Part shown: positions 35,036 to 44,870 of the stretch, one piece after another
How positions within the stretch are numbered: position 1 is the stretch's first letter
Layout of the letters: every line of letters starts with the position of its first letter
Assembly (NCBI GenBank): GCA_902493535.1
Contig: CABUQG010000007.1
Span: 5,874 to 69,873 of the forward strand
Length of the DNA: 64,000 bases
DNA from: an uncultured Collinsella sp.
GTDB lineage: Bacteria; Actinomycetota; Coriobacteriia; Coriobacteriales; Coriobacteriaceae
Reading direction: 5' to 3'
Made by a program: the position numbers and the translations under genes
Notes under the pieces: generated by a model
Told to the model about the DNA's origin: nothing
Seen by the model: the letters and a program-made list of their open reading frames with translations, nothing else
Database searches by the model: none

Positions 35036-38000
35036 TTAAGCGAAGTAGGCCACGCCGCTCTCAAAGATCGGCATGAACTTATCGCCGGGGACATGCTCGG
35101 GCACGTTGCGGTACAGATTGTCGCCGCGACGCTCGGCATGGCCCATCTTGCCCAGGACGCGGCCGTCGGGGCTCGTGATGCCCTCGATGGCGAGTGCGGA
35201 GCCGTTGGGGTTGACAGAAAGGTCCATGCTGGGCTTGCCGTTCTCGCCCACGTACTGCGTGGCGACCTGGCCGTTGGCGATCAGTTGGGCGAGCACTTCG
35301 TCATTGGCGACAAAGCGGCCCTCGCCGTGGCTGATGGCGACGGTGTAGGGGTCGTCCAGGCTGCACTGCGACAGCCACGGGGACAAGTTGGACGAGATGC
35401 GGGTGCGCACCAGACGGCTCTGGTGGCGACCGATGGTGTTGAACGTCAACGTGGGCGCATCGGGCGTGGCGTCGACGATGTCGCCGTAGGGCACCAGGCC
35501 GAGCTTGATCAGGGCCTGGAAGCCGTTGCAGATGCCCAGCATCAGGCCATCGCGGGCCTTGAGCAGGTTGCGGACTGCCTCGGTGACCTCGGGAGCGCGG
35601 AAGAACGCCGTGATGAACTTGGCAGAGCCGTCGGGCTCGTCGCCGCCCGAGAAGCCGCCGGGGATCATGACGATCTGGCTTGCACGGATGCGGCGGGCAA
35701 GCTCGTGGGTGCTCTCGGCGACGGCCTCGGGCGTGAGGTTGTTGATCACGAAGGTGTCGGCCTCGGCACCGGCGGCACGGAAGGCGCGGGCGCTGTCGTA
35801 CTCGCAGTTGTTGCCGGGGAACACGGGGATGATCACGCGCGGGCGGGCGATCTTGGCGCCGCCGTACACGTGGATGTCCTTGGCGCGGAAGTCGATGGTC
35901 TCGACCTCGGGGGTCTCGCCGGCGCTGCGGTAGGCGAAGACGCCCTCGATGCCGCTCTCCCAGGCCTCCTGGAGCTCGGCGAGCTCGATGACCTCGGAGC
36001 CGGTGTCGATGACATAGCCCTCGACGGTGGTGCCCAGGGGCTCGAGAACAATGCCGTCGGCGACTTCGGGCAGCTCGGCGTCCTCGGCGAGCTCGACGAT
36101 AAAGCTGCCGTAGAGCGGGGTGAAGAGGCTCTCCACGTCTACATCCTCGGCAAGCTCGATACCGATCTGGTTACCGACGCACATCTTAAAGAGGCTCTCG
36201 GCGCCGCAGCCGTAGCCGGGCGTGGAGATGGCCAGGGCGTTGCCGGTAGCAGTGAGCGCCTCGACGGCGTCAAACGCGGAGTGCAGCTGCTGAGCGTCGG
36301 GACGGTAGTCCTCGCCATAGGTAGCGGGGGCGATGCGGACGACGCGGTGCGTGAGGCCCTTGAACTCGGGCGAGACGGCACGGGTGGCCCTGCCCACAGC
36401 GACGGCGAAGCTGATCAGGGTCGGCGGAACGTTGAGCTCGCCGGCCTCGTCCTCAAACGAACCGCTCATGGAGTCCTTGCCGCCGATGGCGCCGGCACCC
36501 AGGTCGACCTGGGCCATGAGGGCACCCAGGACGGCAGCCATGGGCTTGCCCCAGCGCTCGGCCTCGGTGCGCAGGCGCTCGAAGTACTCCTGGAAGGAGA
36601 GATAGGCGCGCTTGTGCTCAAAGCCGGCAGCCACGAGCTTGGCGATGGACTCGACCACGGACAGGTAGGCGCCCGCAAACTGGTCGGCCTCCATCAGATA
36701 GGGGTTAAAGCCCCATGCCATGGCGCTCGCCGTGGTGGTCTCGCCGTCCACGGGGAACTTGGCGACCATGGCCGAGCTCGGGGTGAGCTGCGTCTTGCCG
36801 CCAAAGGGCATGAGCACGGTTGCGGCACCGATGGTGGAGTCGAAGCGCTCGGAAAGGCCCTTGTTGGAAGCGACGTTGAGGTCGGTGACGAGCGAGGTCA
36901 TGCGTTCAGCGAGCGTGGTGCCGGCCCAGCTGGGCTGCCACACGCTACGGGCGCACACGTGGGCAACCTGGTGCTTGGGCGCACCGTTGGAGTTGAGGAA
37001 CTCGCGGGACAGATCGACGATGGCGACGCCGTTCCATGCCATGCGCATGCGCGGCTCGGCGGTAACCTCGGCGATAACGGTAGCCTCCAGGTTTTCCTCG
37101 GCGGCGTAGCCCATGAACTCCTCGACGTCACCGTCGGCGACGGCGCAGGCCATACGCTCCTGGGACTCGGAGATGGCGAGCTCGGTGCCGTCCAGGCCGT
37201 CGTACTTCTTGGTCACGGTGTCCAGGTCGACATACAGGCCGTCGGCAAGTTCGCCCACGGCGACCGAGACGCCGCCGGCGCCAAAGTCGTTGCAGCGCTT
37301 GATCAGGCGGCAGGCGTCGCCGCGGCGGAACAGACGCTGCAGTTTGCGCTCGACCGGGGCGTTGCCCTTCTGGACTTCGGCACCCGAGGTCTCGATGGAC
37401 TCGGTGTTCTGAGTCTTGGAGGAGCCGGTGGCGCCGCCGATGCCGTCACGGCCGGTGCGGCCGCCCAACAGGATGATCTTGTCGGTGGGGGCGGGGCACT
37501 CGCGACGCACGTGGTTTGCCGGGGTAGCGCCCACGACGGCGCCAACCTCCATGCGCTTGGCCACGTAACCGGGGTGATAGAGTTCGTTGACCTGACCGGT
37601 GGCAAGGCCGATCTGGTTGCCGTAGCTGGAGTAGCCGGCGGCGGCAGTGGTCACGAGCTTGCGCTGCGGCAGCTTACCCTCGAGCGTCTCGGAAACCGGG
37701 ACGGTGGGGTCACCGGCGCCGGTGACACGCATGGCCTGGTACACGTAGCTGCGGCCCGAGAGCGGGTCGCGGATGGCGCCGCCCACGCAGGTGGCGGCAC
37801 CGCCGAAGGGCTCGATCTCGGTCGGGTGGTTGTGGGTCTCGTTCTTAAACAGGAACAGCCAGTCCTGGTCCTCGCCATCGACATCGACCTTCACCTTGAC
37901 GGTGCAGGCGTTGATCTCCTCGGACTCGTCGACATCGGTCATGACGCCGGTCTTCTTAAGGTACTTGGCGCCGATGGTGCCCATGTCCATGAGGCAGACG

Positions 38001-38782
38001 GGCTTGGCGTCGCGGCCGAGTTCGTGGCGCATCTCCATGTAGCGGTCGAAGGCTTGCTGCACCACGGCGTCGTCGATCGTCACGTCGTCCAGGACGGTGC
38101 CGAAGGTGGTGTGGCGGCAGTGGTCGGACCAGTAGGTGTCGATCACGCGGATCTCGGTGATGGTGGGGTCGCGGTCCTCATCGCGGAAGTACTGCTGGCA
38201 GAAGGCGATGTCTGCCTCGTCCATGGCAAGGCCGCGATCGGCGATAAAGGCGGCAAGGCCGGCCTCGTCGAGCTCGCGGAAGCCGTCGAGCACCTCGACG
38301 GGCTGGGGCTCGGGGGTCTCCGTGTACAGCGTCTCGGGCAGGTCGAGCGAGGCGATGCGTGCCTCGACGGGGTTCACCACGTAGTGCTTGATGGCATCGA
38401 TGGCGGCCTCGTCCAGAGCGCCCGAGATCATATAGACCTTGGCGGAGCGCACGGCGGGGCGCTCGCCCTGGCTGATGAGCTGCACGCACTCGCTGGCGGA
38501 GTCGGCGCGCTGGTCAAACTGGCCAGGCAGGAATTCGACGGCAAAGACGGCGCCATCGCTTGCGGGGAGTTCGTCGTAGGTCACATCGACCTGGGGCTCG
38601 CTAAAGACGGTCGGCACGCAGGAGCGGAAAAGCTCCTCGTCGATGCCCTCGACGTCGTAGCGGTTGATGATCCTCAGGGCCTCGATGCCCTTGATGCCGA
38701 GAATTTCGGTCAGCTCGCCCTTGAGCTGCTGAGCCTCGACGTCGAACCCGGGTTTCTTCTCCACGTAGATACGAGAGACCAT
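35036..38782 (-). CDS. purL: Phosphoribosylformylglycinamidine synthase, single-chain
   Basis: Purine biosynthesis step 4: FGAR plus glutamine and ATP to FGAM. 1248 residues, so the synthase and glutaminase are fused. The PurS-like start is followed by the synthetase core (SDHCRHTTFGTVL, HNHPTEIEPFGGAATCVGGAIRD, GGRTGRDGIGGATGSS) and a C-terminal class I glutaminase with PGNNCEYD, GICNGFQALI (Cys near 1083) and HGEGRF. Despite its name the layout is the long PurL (FGAM synthase, clade III-like). Frame is intact throughout. Transcribed alone; no purine operon neighbour. Confidence 0.95.
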   Translation of the reverse strand: MVSRIYVEKKPGFDVEAQQLKGELTEILGIKGIEALRIINRYDVEGIDEELFRSCVPTVFSEPQVDVTYDELPASDGAVFAVEFLPGQFDQRADSASECVQLISQGERPAVRSAKVYMISGALDEAAIDAIKHYVVNPVEARIASLDLPETLYTETPEPQPVEVLDGFRELDEAGLAAFIADRGLAMDEADIAFCQQYFRDEDRDPTITEIRVIDTYWSDHCRHTTFGTVLDDVTIDDAVVQQAFDRYMEMRHELGRDAKPVCLMDMGTIGAKYLKKTGVMTDVDESEEINACTVKVKVDVDGEDQDWLFLFKNETHNHPTEIEPFGGAATCVGGAIRDPLSGRSYVYQAMRVTGAGDPTVPVSETLEGKLPQRKLVTTAAAGYSSYGNQIGLATGQVNELYHPGYVAKRMEVGAVVGATPANHVRRECPAPTDKIILLGGRTGRDGIGGATGSSKTQNTESIETSGAEVQKGNAPVERKLQRLFRRGDACRLIKRCNDFGAGGVSVAVGELADGLYVDLDTVTKKYDGLDGTELAISESQERMACAVADGDVEEFMGYAAEENLEATVIAEVTAEPRMRMAWNGVAIVDLSREFLNSNGAPKHQVAHVCARSVWQPSWAGTTLAERMTSLVTDLNVASNKGLSERFDSTIGAATVLMPFGGKTQLTPSSAMVAKFPVDGETTTASAMAWGFNPYLMEADQFAGAYLSVVESIAKLVAAGFEHKRAYLSFQEYFERLRTEAERWGKPMAAVLGALMAQVDLGAGAIGGKDSMSGSFEDEAGELNVPPTLISFAVAVGRATRAVSPEFKGLTHRVVRIAPATYGEDYRPDAQQLHSAFDAVEALTATGNALAISTPGYGCGAESLFKMCVGNQIGIELAEDVDVESLFTPLYGSFIVELAEDAELPEVADGIVLEPLGTTVEGYVIDTGSEVIELAELQEAWESGIEGVFAYRSAGETPEVETIDFRAKDIHVYGGAKIARPRVIIPVFPGNNCEYDSARAFRAAGAEADTFVINNLTPEAVAESTHELARRIRASQIVMIPGGFSGGDEPDGSAKFITAFFRAPEVTEAVRNLLKARDGLMLGICNGFQALIKLGLVPYGDIVDATPDAPTLTFNTIGRHQSRLVRTRISSNLSPWLSQCSLDDPYTVAISHGEGRFVANDEVLAQLIANGQVATQYVGENGKPSMDLSVNPNGSALAIEGITSPDGRVLGKMGHAERRGDNLYRNVPEHVPGDKFMPIFESGVAYFA

Positions 38783-38966
38783 TGGTTCCTGCCTTCCTGA
38801 TCGGTTGGGCGTACGGTACGGTATGCGGCAGCGGTCGGTTTACGGGACAAGCCTCGCGGTCGCCTTGAGCCACATGTTTGTAAACCTCACTATGATACGA
38901 CAGCTCGCGGCGCGTTGAGGACGGCGAGGGTGCTACAGTGAAGCGCAAACAAGAGAAAGGCATCAC

Positions 38967-40529
38967 ATGGCATTCGTTTCGCTCGCCATCATCGCACTCG
39001 TGGCCTTTGCGAGTCCTTTTATCGCCTCGGCGATTCCCGGAAAACCCGTTCCCGAGACGGTCTTTTTGCTCGTGCTCGGCGCGGTGCTGGGACCCCATAT
39101 GCTCGGCGTCATCCATGTAGATGCTGAGGTCTCGCTTGTGTCCGAGCTGGGCCTGGCCTTTTTGTTCTTGCTTGCCGGCTTTGAGATCGACCCCAAGAGC
39201 ATCACGGGCGTCGAGGGGCGCTACGGCTTGGCGACGTGGGTCGTCACGTTTGGTATCGCCTGGCTTGCCGTGCGCTTTACCCCGTGGTTCTCGGTCAGTC
39301 ATTTCGACGGTATCGCCGTGACGCTTGCTCTCACTTCTACGGCGCTCGGCACGCTCGTGCCCATCATGCGTGAGCGCTCGCTCGCCGGCACGCGTGTGGG
39401 CGACTCGATTCTCGCGTATGGCACTTGGGGCGAGCTCGGTCCCGTGCTCGCCATGTCGGTGCTGCTGTCTGCCCGCACTGGCATCCAAACGCTCGTTATC
39501 CTTGGCTTGTTTGCGGTGGTTTGCGTGTTGCTGGCCGTGGTCCCAAGTCGCTCCAAGCGCGTCGGCAGCCGCTTCTTTGCGTTTGTCGAGGAACGCGCCG
39601 ATACCACGTCGCAGACCTTCGTGCGCCTGACGGTGCTCATCCTGGTCACACTCGTGGCGTTCTCGGCCGTCTTTGATCTCGACATCGTGTTGGGTTCTTT
39701 TGCCGCCGGCTTTGTCTTGCGCTACATCATCCCCGAGGGCAACCATACGCTCGAGACCAAGCTCGACGGCCTGGCCTACGGCTTTTTGATTCCGGTGTTC
39801 TTTACTGTATCGGGCGCAAAGATCGACCTGACGGCCGTGGCGTCGCGCCCCGGGCTGCTCGCAGGCTTTATCGTGGCGTTGCTGATCATTCGCGCCGTGC
39901 CCATTCTCATCTCTATGAGCATTTGTCCTGCGACGCGCGATGTGTCGGCGTATGGTCGCATTACCGTGGCCCTGTACTGCACCACGGCCCTGCCGATCAT
40001 CGTTGCCGTGACAAGCGTTGCCGTCAACGCGGGCGCGCTGTCGCAAGATATTGCGTCGGTCATGGTTGCCGCCGGTGCCATCACGGTGTTCTTGATGCCG
40101 TTGCTCGCGCAGCTCTTCTACCGCGTGGTCGACGCCGCGCCGGTCGCCGCCGTGGCAGAAGTTGCCGAGCATCCATCCGATGCGCTCGACATCCTGCGCG
40201 CCCATCACGATTTGGCGAGCCTGCTCGCACGTGAGCACGAGCTGCTGACTTCGCATGGCCATGGTCGCGTATTCGAGGGCTTGCCTACGCTCGATACGAT
40301 TGCCGAGCGTCTTTCCGCCGAGGCGGCGAGCGGCCATATCGATGCCCGTATTGTGGACGCGGCACATCTTCTTGCCGATAAGACCTATGGAGACGAGGTC
40401 GACCCGTCCGAGCTGACTCCGCGCGAGCGTCGCCGCCTGGAGCGCGCCAAGCTCGCCGTGCGCGAATACCGCCGCCGCATGCTGGAGCTCTATGCAAGAG
40501 AAGAAGCCGAGGACGACGACGGCAAGTAG
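38967..40529 (+). CDS. Kef/CPA2-type cation:proton antiporter
   Basis: 520 residues with about twelve membrane helices (1-395): the start PFIASAIPGKPVPETVFLLVLGAVLGPHMLG and the LFLLAGFEIDPKSI segment are typical of monovalent cation:proton antiporter-2 proteins (Na+/H+ exchangers and KefB/C-like). The cytoplasmic tail (about 400-520) is helical and charged, with no TrkA-N nucleotide domain, so it is not classical KefB/C. It exchanges Na+ or K+ for protons. Divergent from purL; ends at the repeat array. Confidence 0.85.
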   Translation: MAFVSLAIIALVAFASPFIASAIPGKPVPETVFLLVLGAVLGPHMLGVIHVDAEVSLVSELGLAFLFLLAGFEIDPKSITGVEGRYGLATWVVTFGIAWLAVRFTPWFSVSHFDGIAVTLALTSTALGTLVPIMRERSLAGTRVGDSILAYGTWGELGPVLAMSVLLSARTGIQTLVILGLFAVVCVLLAVVPSRSKRVGSRFFAFVEERADTTSQTFVRLTVLILVTLVAFSAVFDLDIVLGSFAAGFVLRYIIPEGNHTLETKLDGLAYGFLIPVFFTVSGAKIDLTAVASRPGLLAGFIVALLIIRAVPILISMSICPATRDVSAYGRITVALYCTTALPIIVAVTSVAVNAGALSQDIASVMVAAGAITVFLMPLLAQLFYRVVDAAPVAAVAEVAEHPSDALDILRAHHDLASLLAREHELLTSHGHGRVFEGLPTLDTIAERLSAEAASGHIDARIVDAAHLLADKTYGDEVDPSELTPRERRRLERAKLAVREYRRRMLELYAREEAEDDDGK

Positions 40530-40540
40530 TCGATACTCTC

Positions 40541-40777
40541 TCGGGGAAGCCGCGTCCTGCTTTGAAGGCTCGGAACGGGATGTGGTTTCCGAAACGGGGG
40601 CCGTTGGGAAACTGTGTCCCGGAATGGGCGCTCAGAGTGGGATGCAGTTTCCGCGAGAGACCCGTTGCGGAAACGGTATCCCAGAATCGGCGTTCAAAAC
40701 GGGGCGCTCTTTCCGAAACATGGCCCTGAGGGAAGCTGCGTCCCGGTCTGAGTCGGAATTCCGGGACACAGCTTCCC
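40541..40777. repeat. Array of degenerate ~30-bp palindromic units
   Basis: Seven or so copies of a core like GGGAAACTGTGTCCC, in alternating orientation (GGGAAGCCGCGTCC, GGGATGTGGTTTCC, GGGAAACTGTGTCCC, GGGATGCAGTTTCC, GGAAACGGTATCCC, a weak one, GGGAAGCTGCGTCCC, GGGACACAGCTTCCC) every 27-35 bases. The last two form a 17-bp inverted repeat (40728-40744/40761-40777). Spacing and identity are too poor for a CRISPR. Confidence 0.65.
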
Positions 40778-40789
40778 TTTCAAACAGAA

Positions 40790-40835
40790 GAAGGCGCGCT
40801 GCCTGCAGTTGATGCAGACGGCGCGCCTTCTTTGT
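40790..40835. terminator. Bidirectional terminator between the antiporter and SDR genes
   Basis: GAAGGCGCGC (40790-40799) pairs with GCGCGCCTTC (40821-40830); an inner CTGCA/TGCAG stem adds to it. T-rich runs follow on both strands, fitting the convergent genes. Confidence 0.75.
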
Positions 40836-40874
40836 TGGACTATGTTGAGGCTGGGAGCTGAGGCTTGTGGTCCC

Positions 40875-41624
40875 TTAAGAGCGGGCGGCTCCGTCGACGG
40901 GGAGCACGGCGCCCGTGACATAGGAGGACATGTCGCTCGCTAGGAAAACGAAGGCGTTGGCGACGTCCTCGGGCTCGCCCATGCGGCCGAGCGGAATGGT
41001 GGCGATGATGGGCTTGATGACCTCTTCGGGAAGGTTGGCGACCATATCGGTCTTGGTCACGCCGGGAGCGACAGCGTTGACGCGAATGCCCATGGGGGCG
41101 AGCTCGCGCGAGAGCGACTGGACCATACCGTTGACGGCGAACTTGGACGTGGGATAGCCAACGCCGGAGGGCTGACCGTACTTGGCGACCATCGAGCTCG
41201 TGGTGGTGATGGTGCCGCCGTGGCCTGCCTCGGCCATAATCTTGGCAGCGGCTTGGTGGCCGTTAAAGACGGCGACGACGTTGAGGTCCATGACCTTGGC
41301 GAACTCTTCGGCCGTGTACTCCAGAAGCGGCGAGCGCTGGGAGATGCCGGCGTTGTTAACGACCGTGTCCAGGCCACCCATGTCGGCGGCTGCCTCGGTA
41401 AAGGCCTCGGTTACGGCCTCGAGCGAGGTGAGGTCGCAGGTGCGGCCCCAGACCTTGGCCTCGGGATAGGCTGCGGCCAGCTTTTCAACGGCGGCGTCGG
41501 CAGTCTCCTGACGCGAGCCAAAGACCGTGACGGCGGCGCCCTCCTCGATAAAGCGACAGGCGATGGCATAGCCGATACCGCGCGTGCCTCCGGTGACGAT
41601 TGCTTTCTTGCCCTCGAGCAACAT
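40875..41624 (-). CDS. Short-chain dehydrogenase, BaiA/FabG-like
   Basis: 249 residues. The cofactor loop TGGTRGIG is at 11-18, the NNAG motif at 90-93, and the catalytic Ser-Tyr-Lys are S143 or S144, Y157 and K161 (GVGYPTSK). Its order of features (VTVFGSRQETAD..., YPEAKVWG...DLTS, GVGYPTSK, APGVTKTDM, LASDMSSYVTG) is close to the BaiA 3alpha-hydroxysteroid dehydrogenases as I remember them, but FabG or glucose dehydrogenase-like SDRs also share it. It uses NAD(P)H. ATG at 41624, GAGGAGG upstream. Confidence 0.75.
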   Translation of the reverse strand: MLLEGKKAIVTGGTRGIGYAIACRFIEEGAAVTVFGSRQETADAAVEKLAAAYPEAKVWGRTCDLTSLEAVTEAFTEAAADMGGLDTVVNNAGISQRSPLLEYTAEEFAKVMDLNVVAVFNGHQAAAKIMAEAGHGGTITTTSSMVAKYGQPSGVGYPTSKFAVNGMVQSLSRELAPMGIRVNAVAPGVTKTDMVANLPEEVIKPIIATIPLGRMGEPEDVANAFVFLASDMSSYVTGAVLPVDGAARS

Positions 41625-41777
41625 GGTGCCTCCTCTCATCGCGGGCGGACATTCGCAGCACAGCGTAGCGGTAGCCGGAATCGGTCGCGTCTGCATATCG
41701 GTGAACGGTAGCCCGCGTTACCGATGAGCGGTTCGCGCAAATGTACTCTGCCGTTGTGCTTGGGGCAGGAGACAAAA

Positions 41778-41807
41778 GGGCTCCCGTCCCACATCGGACG
41801 GGAGCCC
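41778..41807 (-). terminator. Terminator of hom
   Basis: GGGCTCCCGTCC (41778-41789) and GGACGGGAGCCC (41796-41807) form a perfect 12-bp stem; on the minus strand TTTTGT follows. It is 32 bases past the hom stop. Confidence 0.85.
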
Positions 41808-41838
41808 TCAAAGCGTGTATTGCTAGGCAAGCGTTGGA

Positions 41839-43182
41839 TTAGTTGGCCATAACACCTTCGGTCCAGGCCTCGACGTCCTCGATACGCAGGACGTTGGCGA
41901 CCTCGGCCACGCAGTCGACACTGGCAAGCTCGGCGGCGGCAGCCTGGACGTCCTTCTCGAGTGCGCGGTGCGTCAGGAAGATGACCGAGCAGGCATCGCT
42001 GACGCCCGACTTGCCGTCCTCGACCTGGTTGATGAGCGAGATCGAGATGTTGTGCTTGGCAAAGATGTCGACCGTCTCGGACAGGGCGCCCACGCGGTCG
42101 GCGACCTTCAGACGCACATAGTACTTGGTCTGGAGTTCGTCCATGGGCTTAAAGGCGAGGTTGTGACCATAGGGCTCAATCTCGGGAAGCGGAGCCACGC
42201 CGCGGCTGATCTGCTCGGAGAGCGACAGGATATCGCCCACGACGGCGCTTGCGGTGGGGAAGGAGCCTGCGCCGGCACCGTAGAACATGGTTTCGCCCAC
42301 GGCGTCACCCACCACGTAGACGGCGTTCATGGCGCCGTTGACCTTGGCGAGCATGTGGTCGGCGGGGATCAGCGTGGGATGCACGCGGACGTCGACGCCG
42401 GCGTCGGTGTTGCGGGCGATGCCGAGCAGCTTAATGGTGTAGCCGAGTTCGCGTGCCTGGGCGATGTCCTCGGCGCCGATGGTACGGATACCCTGCTGGT
42501 ACACATCGTCGGTGGTAACGCGGGTGCCAAAACCGATGGAGGCGAGGATTGCCGTCTTGCTGGCGGCATCGAAGCCGTCGACGTCGGCGGACGGGTCGGC
42601 CTCGGCATAGCCCTTTGCCTGGGCGTCGGCGAGCACGTCAGCGTAATCGGCGCCCTCGGCGTCCATGCGCGACAGGATGTAGTTGGTGGTGCCGTTAAGG
42701 ATGCCGGCGATGGTCAGGATCTTGTTGCCCACCAGGTCATGCTCAAGCGTGCTCACGATGGGGATGCCGCCGCCGCAGCTGGCCTCGCACTTAATCTGCA
42801 CGCCGCACGCGCGTGCCTTCTCGGCAAGCGTCTCGACGTGACGGCCCAGCAGGGCCTTGTTGGCAGAGACGACGTGCTTGCCGTGCTCAAAGGCAGTGGT
42901 GAAGATCTCGGTTGCGGGATGCTCGCCGCCGATGAGCTCGACGACGATGTCGACGGCGGGGTCGGTGACGATGTCGTGCCAGTCACTCGTAAAGGCCTCG
43001 CGCTCAATGCCTGCCGCCTCGGCCTGCTCCCAAGCAAGCGCGCAGGCGCGGGTCAGCTTAAGGTCGATGCCGTAGGCTGCCAGGTACTCATCGTGGTGGC
43101 TCTTGATCAGACGGGCCACGCCGCCGCCGACGGTTCCCAGACCGATGAGGCCGACGTTCACGGTGCGCAGGGGTTCGCTCAT
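41839..43182 (-). CDS. hom: Homoserine dehydrogenase
   Basis: Reduces aspartate semialdehyde to homoserine, the branch point to threonine and methionine. 447 residues: NAD(P)-binding VGLIGLGTVGGGVARLI at about 11-27, catalytic region NKALLGRHVE...CEASCGGGIPIV, NYILSRM and the GYAEADPSADVDGFDAASKTAILA signature, and a C-terminal ACT domain (about 355-440) that would carry allosteric control by threonine. AAGGAG precedes the ATG. Stands alone with its own terminator; thrB/thrC are not nearby. Confidence 0.95.
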   Translation of the reverse strand: MSEPLRTVNVGLIGLGTVGGGVARLIKSHHDEYLAAYGIDLKLTRACALAWEQAEAAGIEREAFTSDWHDIVTDPAVDIVVELIGGEHPATEIFTTAFEHGKHVVSANKALLGRHVETLAEKARACGVQIKCEASCGGGIPIVSTLEHDLVGNKILTIAGILNGTTNYILSRMDAEGADYADVLADAQAKGYAEADPSADVDGFDAASKTAILASIGFGTRVTTDDVYQQGIRTIGAEDIAQARELGYTIKLLGIARNTDAGVDVRVHPTLIPADHMLAKVNGAMNAVYVVGDAVGETMFYGAGAGSFPTASAVVGDILSLSEQISRGVAPLPEIEPYGHNLAFKPMDELQTKYYVRLKVADRVGALSETVDIFAKHNISISLINQVEDGKSGVSDACSVIFLTHRALEKDVQAAAAELASVDCVAEVANVLRIEDVEAWTEGVMAN

Positions 43183-43433
43183 AGATAGCTCCTTCGTGCA
43201 TCTTATGGATGGATTAACCGCTTAAAGGTTGAGTGCATTCTAGCGTGAACCGAGGGCGCGTGCTCGCCAGGCAACAGGAGTCGCACAAAACGGCACCCCC
43301 GAAACGCTGCGGAAACATTGGAAACATGCTCGCTACAAACGGAACTCCGTAACAAACTGTCAACGTTTGCGCCATAAGGTTTGCCCCGTACCGCAAGACG
43401 GCCGCACTGCGGCCAGCGAAAAAGGGGGACACC

Positions 43434-44599
43434 ATGTTCAACATCAACAGCACGCTCAGCCGTAGGAACTTTCTCGCCGGTGCCGCGGCGCTCGGCAACA
43501 CCGTGGCACTCGCTGGTTGCTCGTCGGGTGGCTCGGACGGCGGCTCCGCCGATGACGGCAAGACCTTCAAGATCGGTGTCATCGGCCCTCTGACCGGCGC
43601 TGCGGCAACCTATGGCGTCTCGGCCGAGAAGGGTGCCAAGCTCGCCGCCAAGGATTTCTCGACCAAGGACCTCAAGCTCTCGCTTAAGTCCGAGGACGAC
43701 GTCGCTGACGGCGAAAAGGCCATCAACGCCTTCAATACCCTGTGCGACTGGGGCATGCAGGCTCTCGTTGGCCCCGTCACGACTGGTGCCGCCGTCGCCG
43801 TCTCGGGCGAGATCGCCGACGATATGCTCATGGTCACGCCTTCGGCCTCGTCGCTCGACGTCACCAAGGATAAGACCACGGTCTTTCAGGTTTGCTTCAC
43901 CGATCCCACCATGGGCGCCAGCGCTGCGAAGTTCTTGGCCGAGAAGTACGCGGATGCCAAGATCGCCCTGTTCTACAACTCCGGCGATACGTACAGCTCG
44001 GGTGTTGCCGATGCATTTTCCGAGCAGGCCAAGGAGTCCAAACTTGATATCGTCGATACCGAGACCTTTAAGGACGATTCCTCCACGAGCTTTACCAACC
44101 AGCTCACCAAGGCCAAGGAGGCCGGCGCCACGCTCATCTTTGCGCCGATCTATTACACGCCGGCGTCCGTTTTGCTCAAGAACGCCAAGGACATGGGCTA
44201 CGACATGACCCTCATGGGTACCGACGGCATGGACGGCCTGCTCTCTGTGGAGGGCTTCGATACCTCTCTTGCCGAGGGCGTATTGCTCATGACCCCGTTT
44301 TCGGCTGACGATGAGAAGAATGCCGACTTCGTCAAAGCCTATCAGATGTCTACGACGAGACACCCAACCAGTTTGCCGCCGACGCCTACGATTGCGTCCA
44401 CGCCATTGTCGAGGCCATCGACAAGGCGGGGATTGACATTACGGCCGACGGTGCCGACATTGCCGGCGACCTTGCCAAGGCCATGCGCAAGATCAAGATC
44501 GAGGGCCTGACAGGCGAGCTGACGTGGAATGACGAGGGCCAGGTCGAAAAGCCCGCTACGGCCTATGTGATCCAGGACGGCAAGTACATCGCCGCCTAA
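43434..44599 (+). pseudogene. Branched-chain amino acid ABC substrate-binding lipoprotein, frameshifted (livJ1)
   Basis: Periplasmic-type binding protein of the Leu/Ile/Val family (peripla_BP_6). Twin-arginine SRRNFLAG (R10-R11) and lipobox LAGC (C29) give a Tat lipoprotein. It aligns closely with the next gene up to FVKAYQ; then one base is missing between 44345 and 44346, and the frame ends as nonsense at 44510. Restoring one base gives VYDETPNQFAADAYDC... through DGKYIAA at 44599, a full-length protein. Either a degraded first copy or a sequencing error. It is the 5' gene of the liv cluster. Confidence 0.8.
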
Positions 44600-44870
44600 G
44601 CGCGCATAAAGCGCGACCGGTGAGGCTGTTTTATGCAGGGCGGGGATGTCTGTAACAGAACGGAAACATTGCTTTTACACAATAAAGTGGCATTACTGCA
44701 TAAAGCAATAGAAATACGCAGAAATATGGATAAATGAACAAATCCAAAGAAAAGTCGAAATAACCGCCACTTTTCCTAACTAAAGCGTCTACTATTTTGC
44801 GAACGCCGAACACGGCGAAGGATGGCCTGTCGGGTAACCGAAACCCGACGAGATTTGAGAGGAGAGCCGC

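Noticed and set aside
34721..38800. Very long open frame antisense to purL (about 1359 codons)
   Set aside because: purL on the other strand is unmistakable; the antisense frame is open only because of the GC-rich codon bias.
38783..38966. Purine riboswitch or PurR-type box upstream of purL
   Set aside because: No conserved riboswitch core or clear palindrome found in the 184-base gap.
40541..40777. Possible CRISPR array
   Set aside because: Units alternate in orientation, differ in sequence and lack spacer regularity; no cas genes nearby.
43183..43433. T-box or SAM riboswitch before hom
   Set aside because: No T-box GGTGG or SAM riboswitch features; hom has a normal ribosome site.
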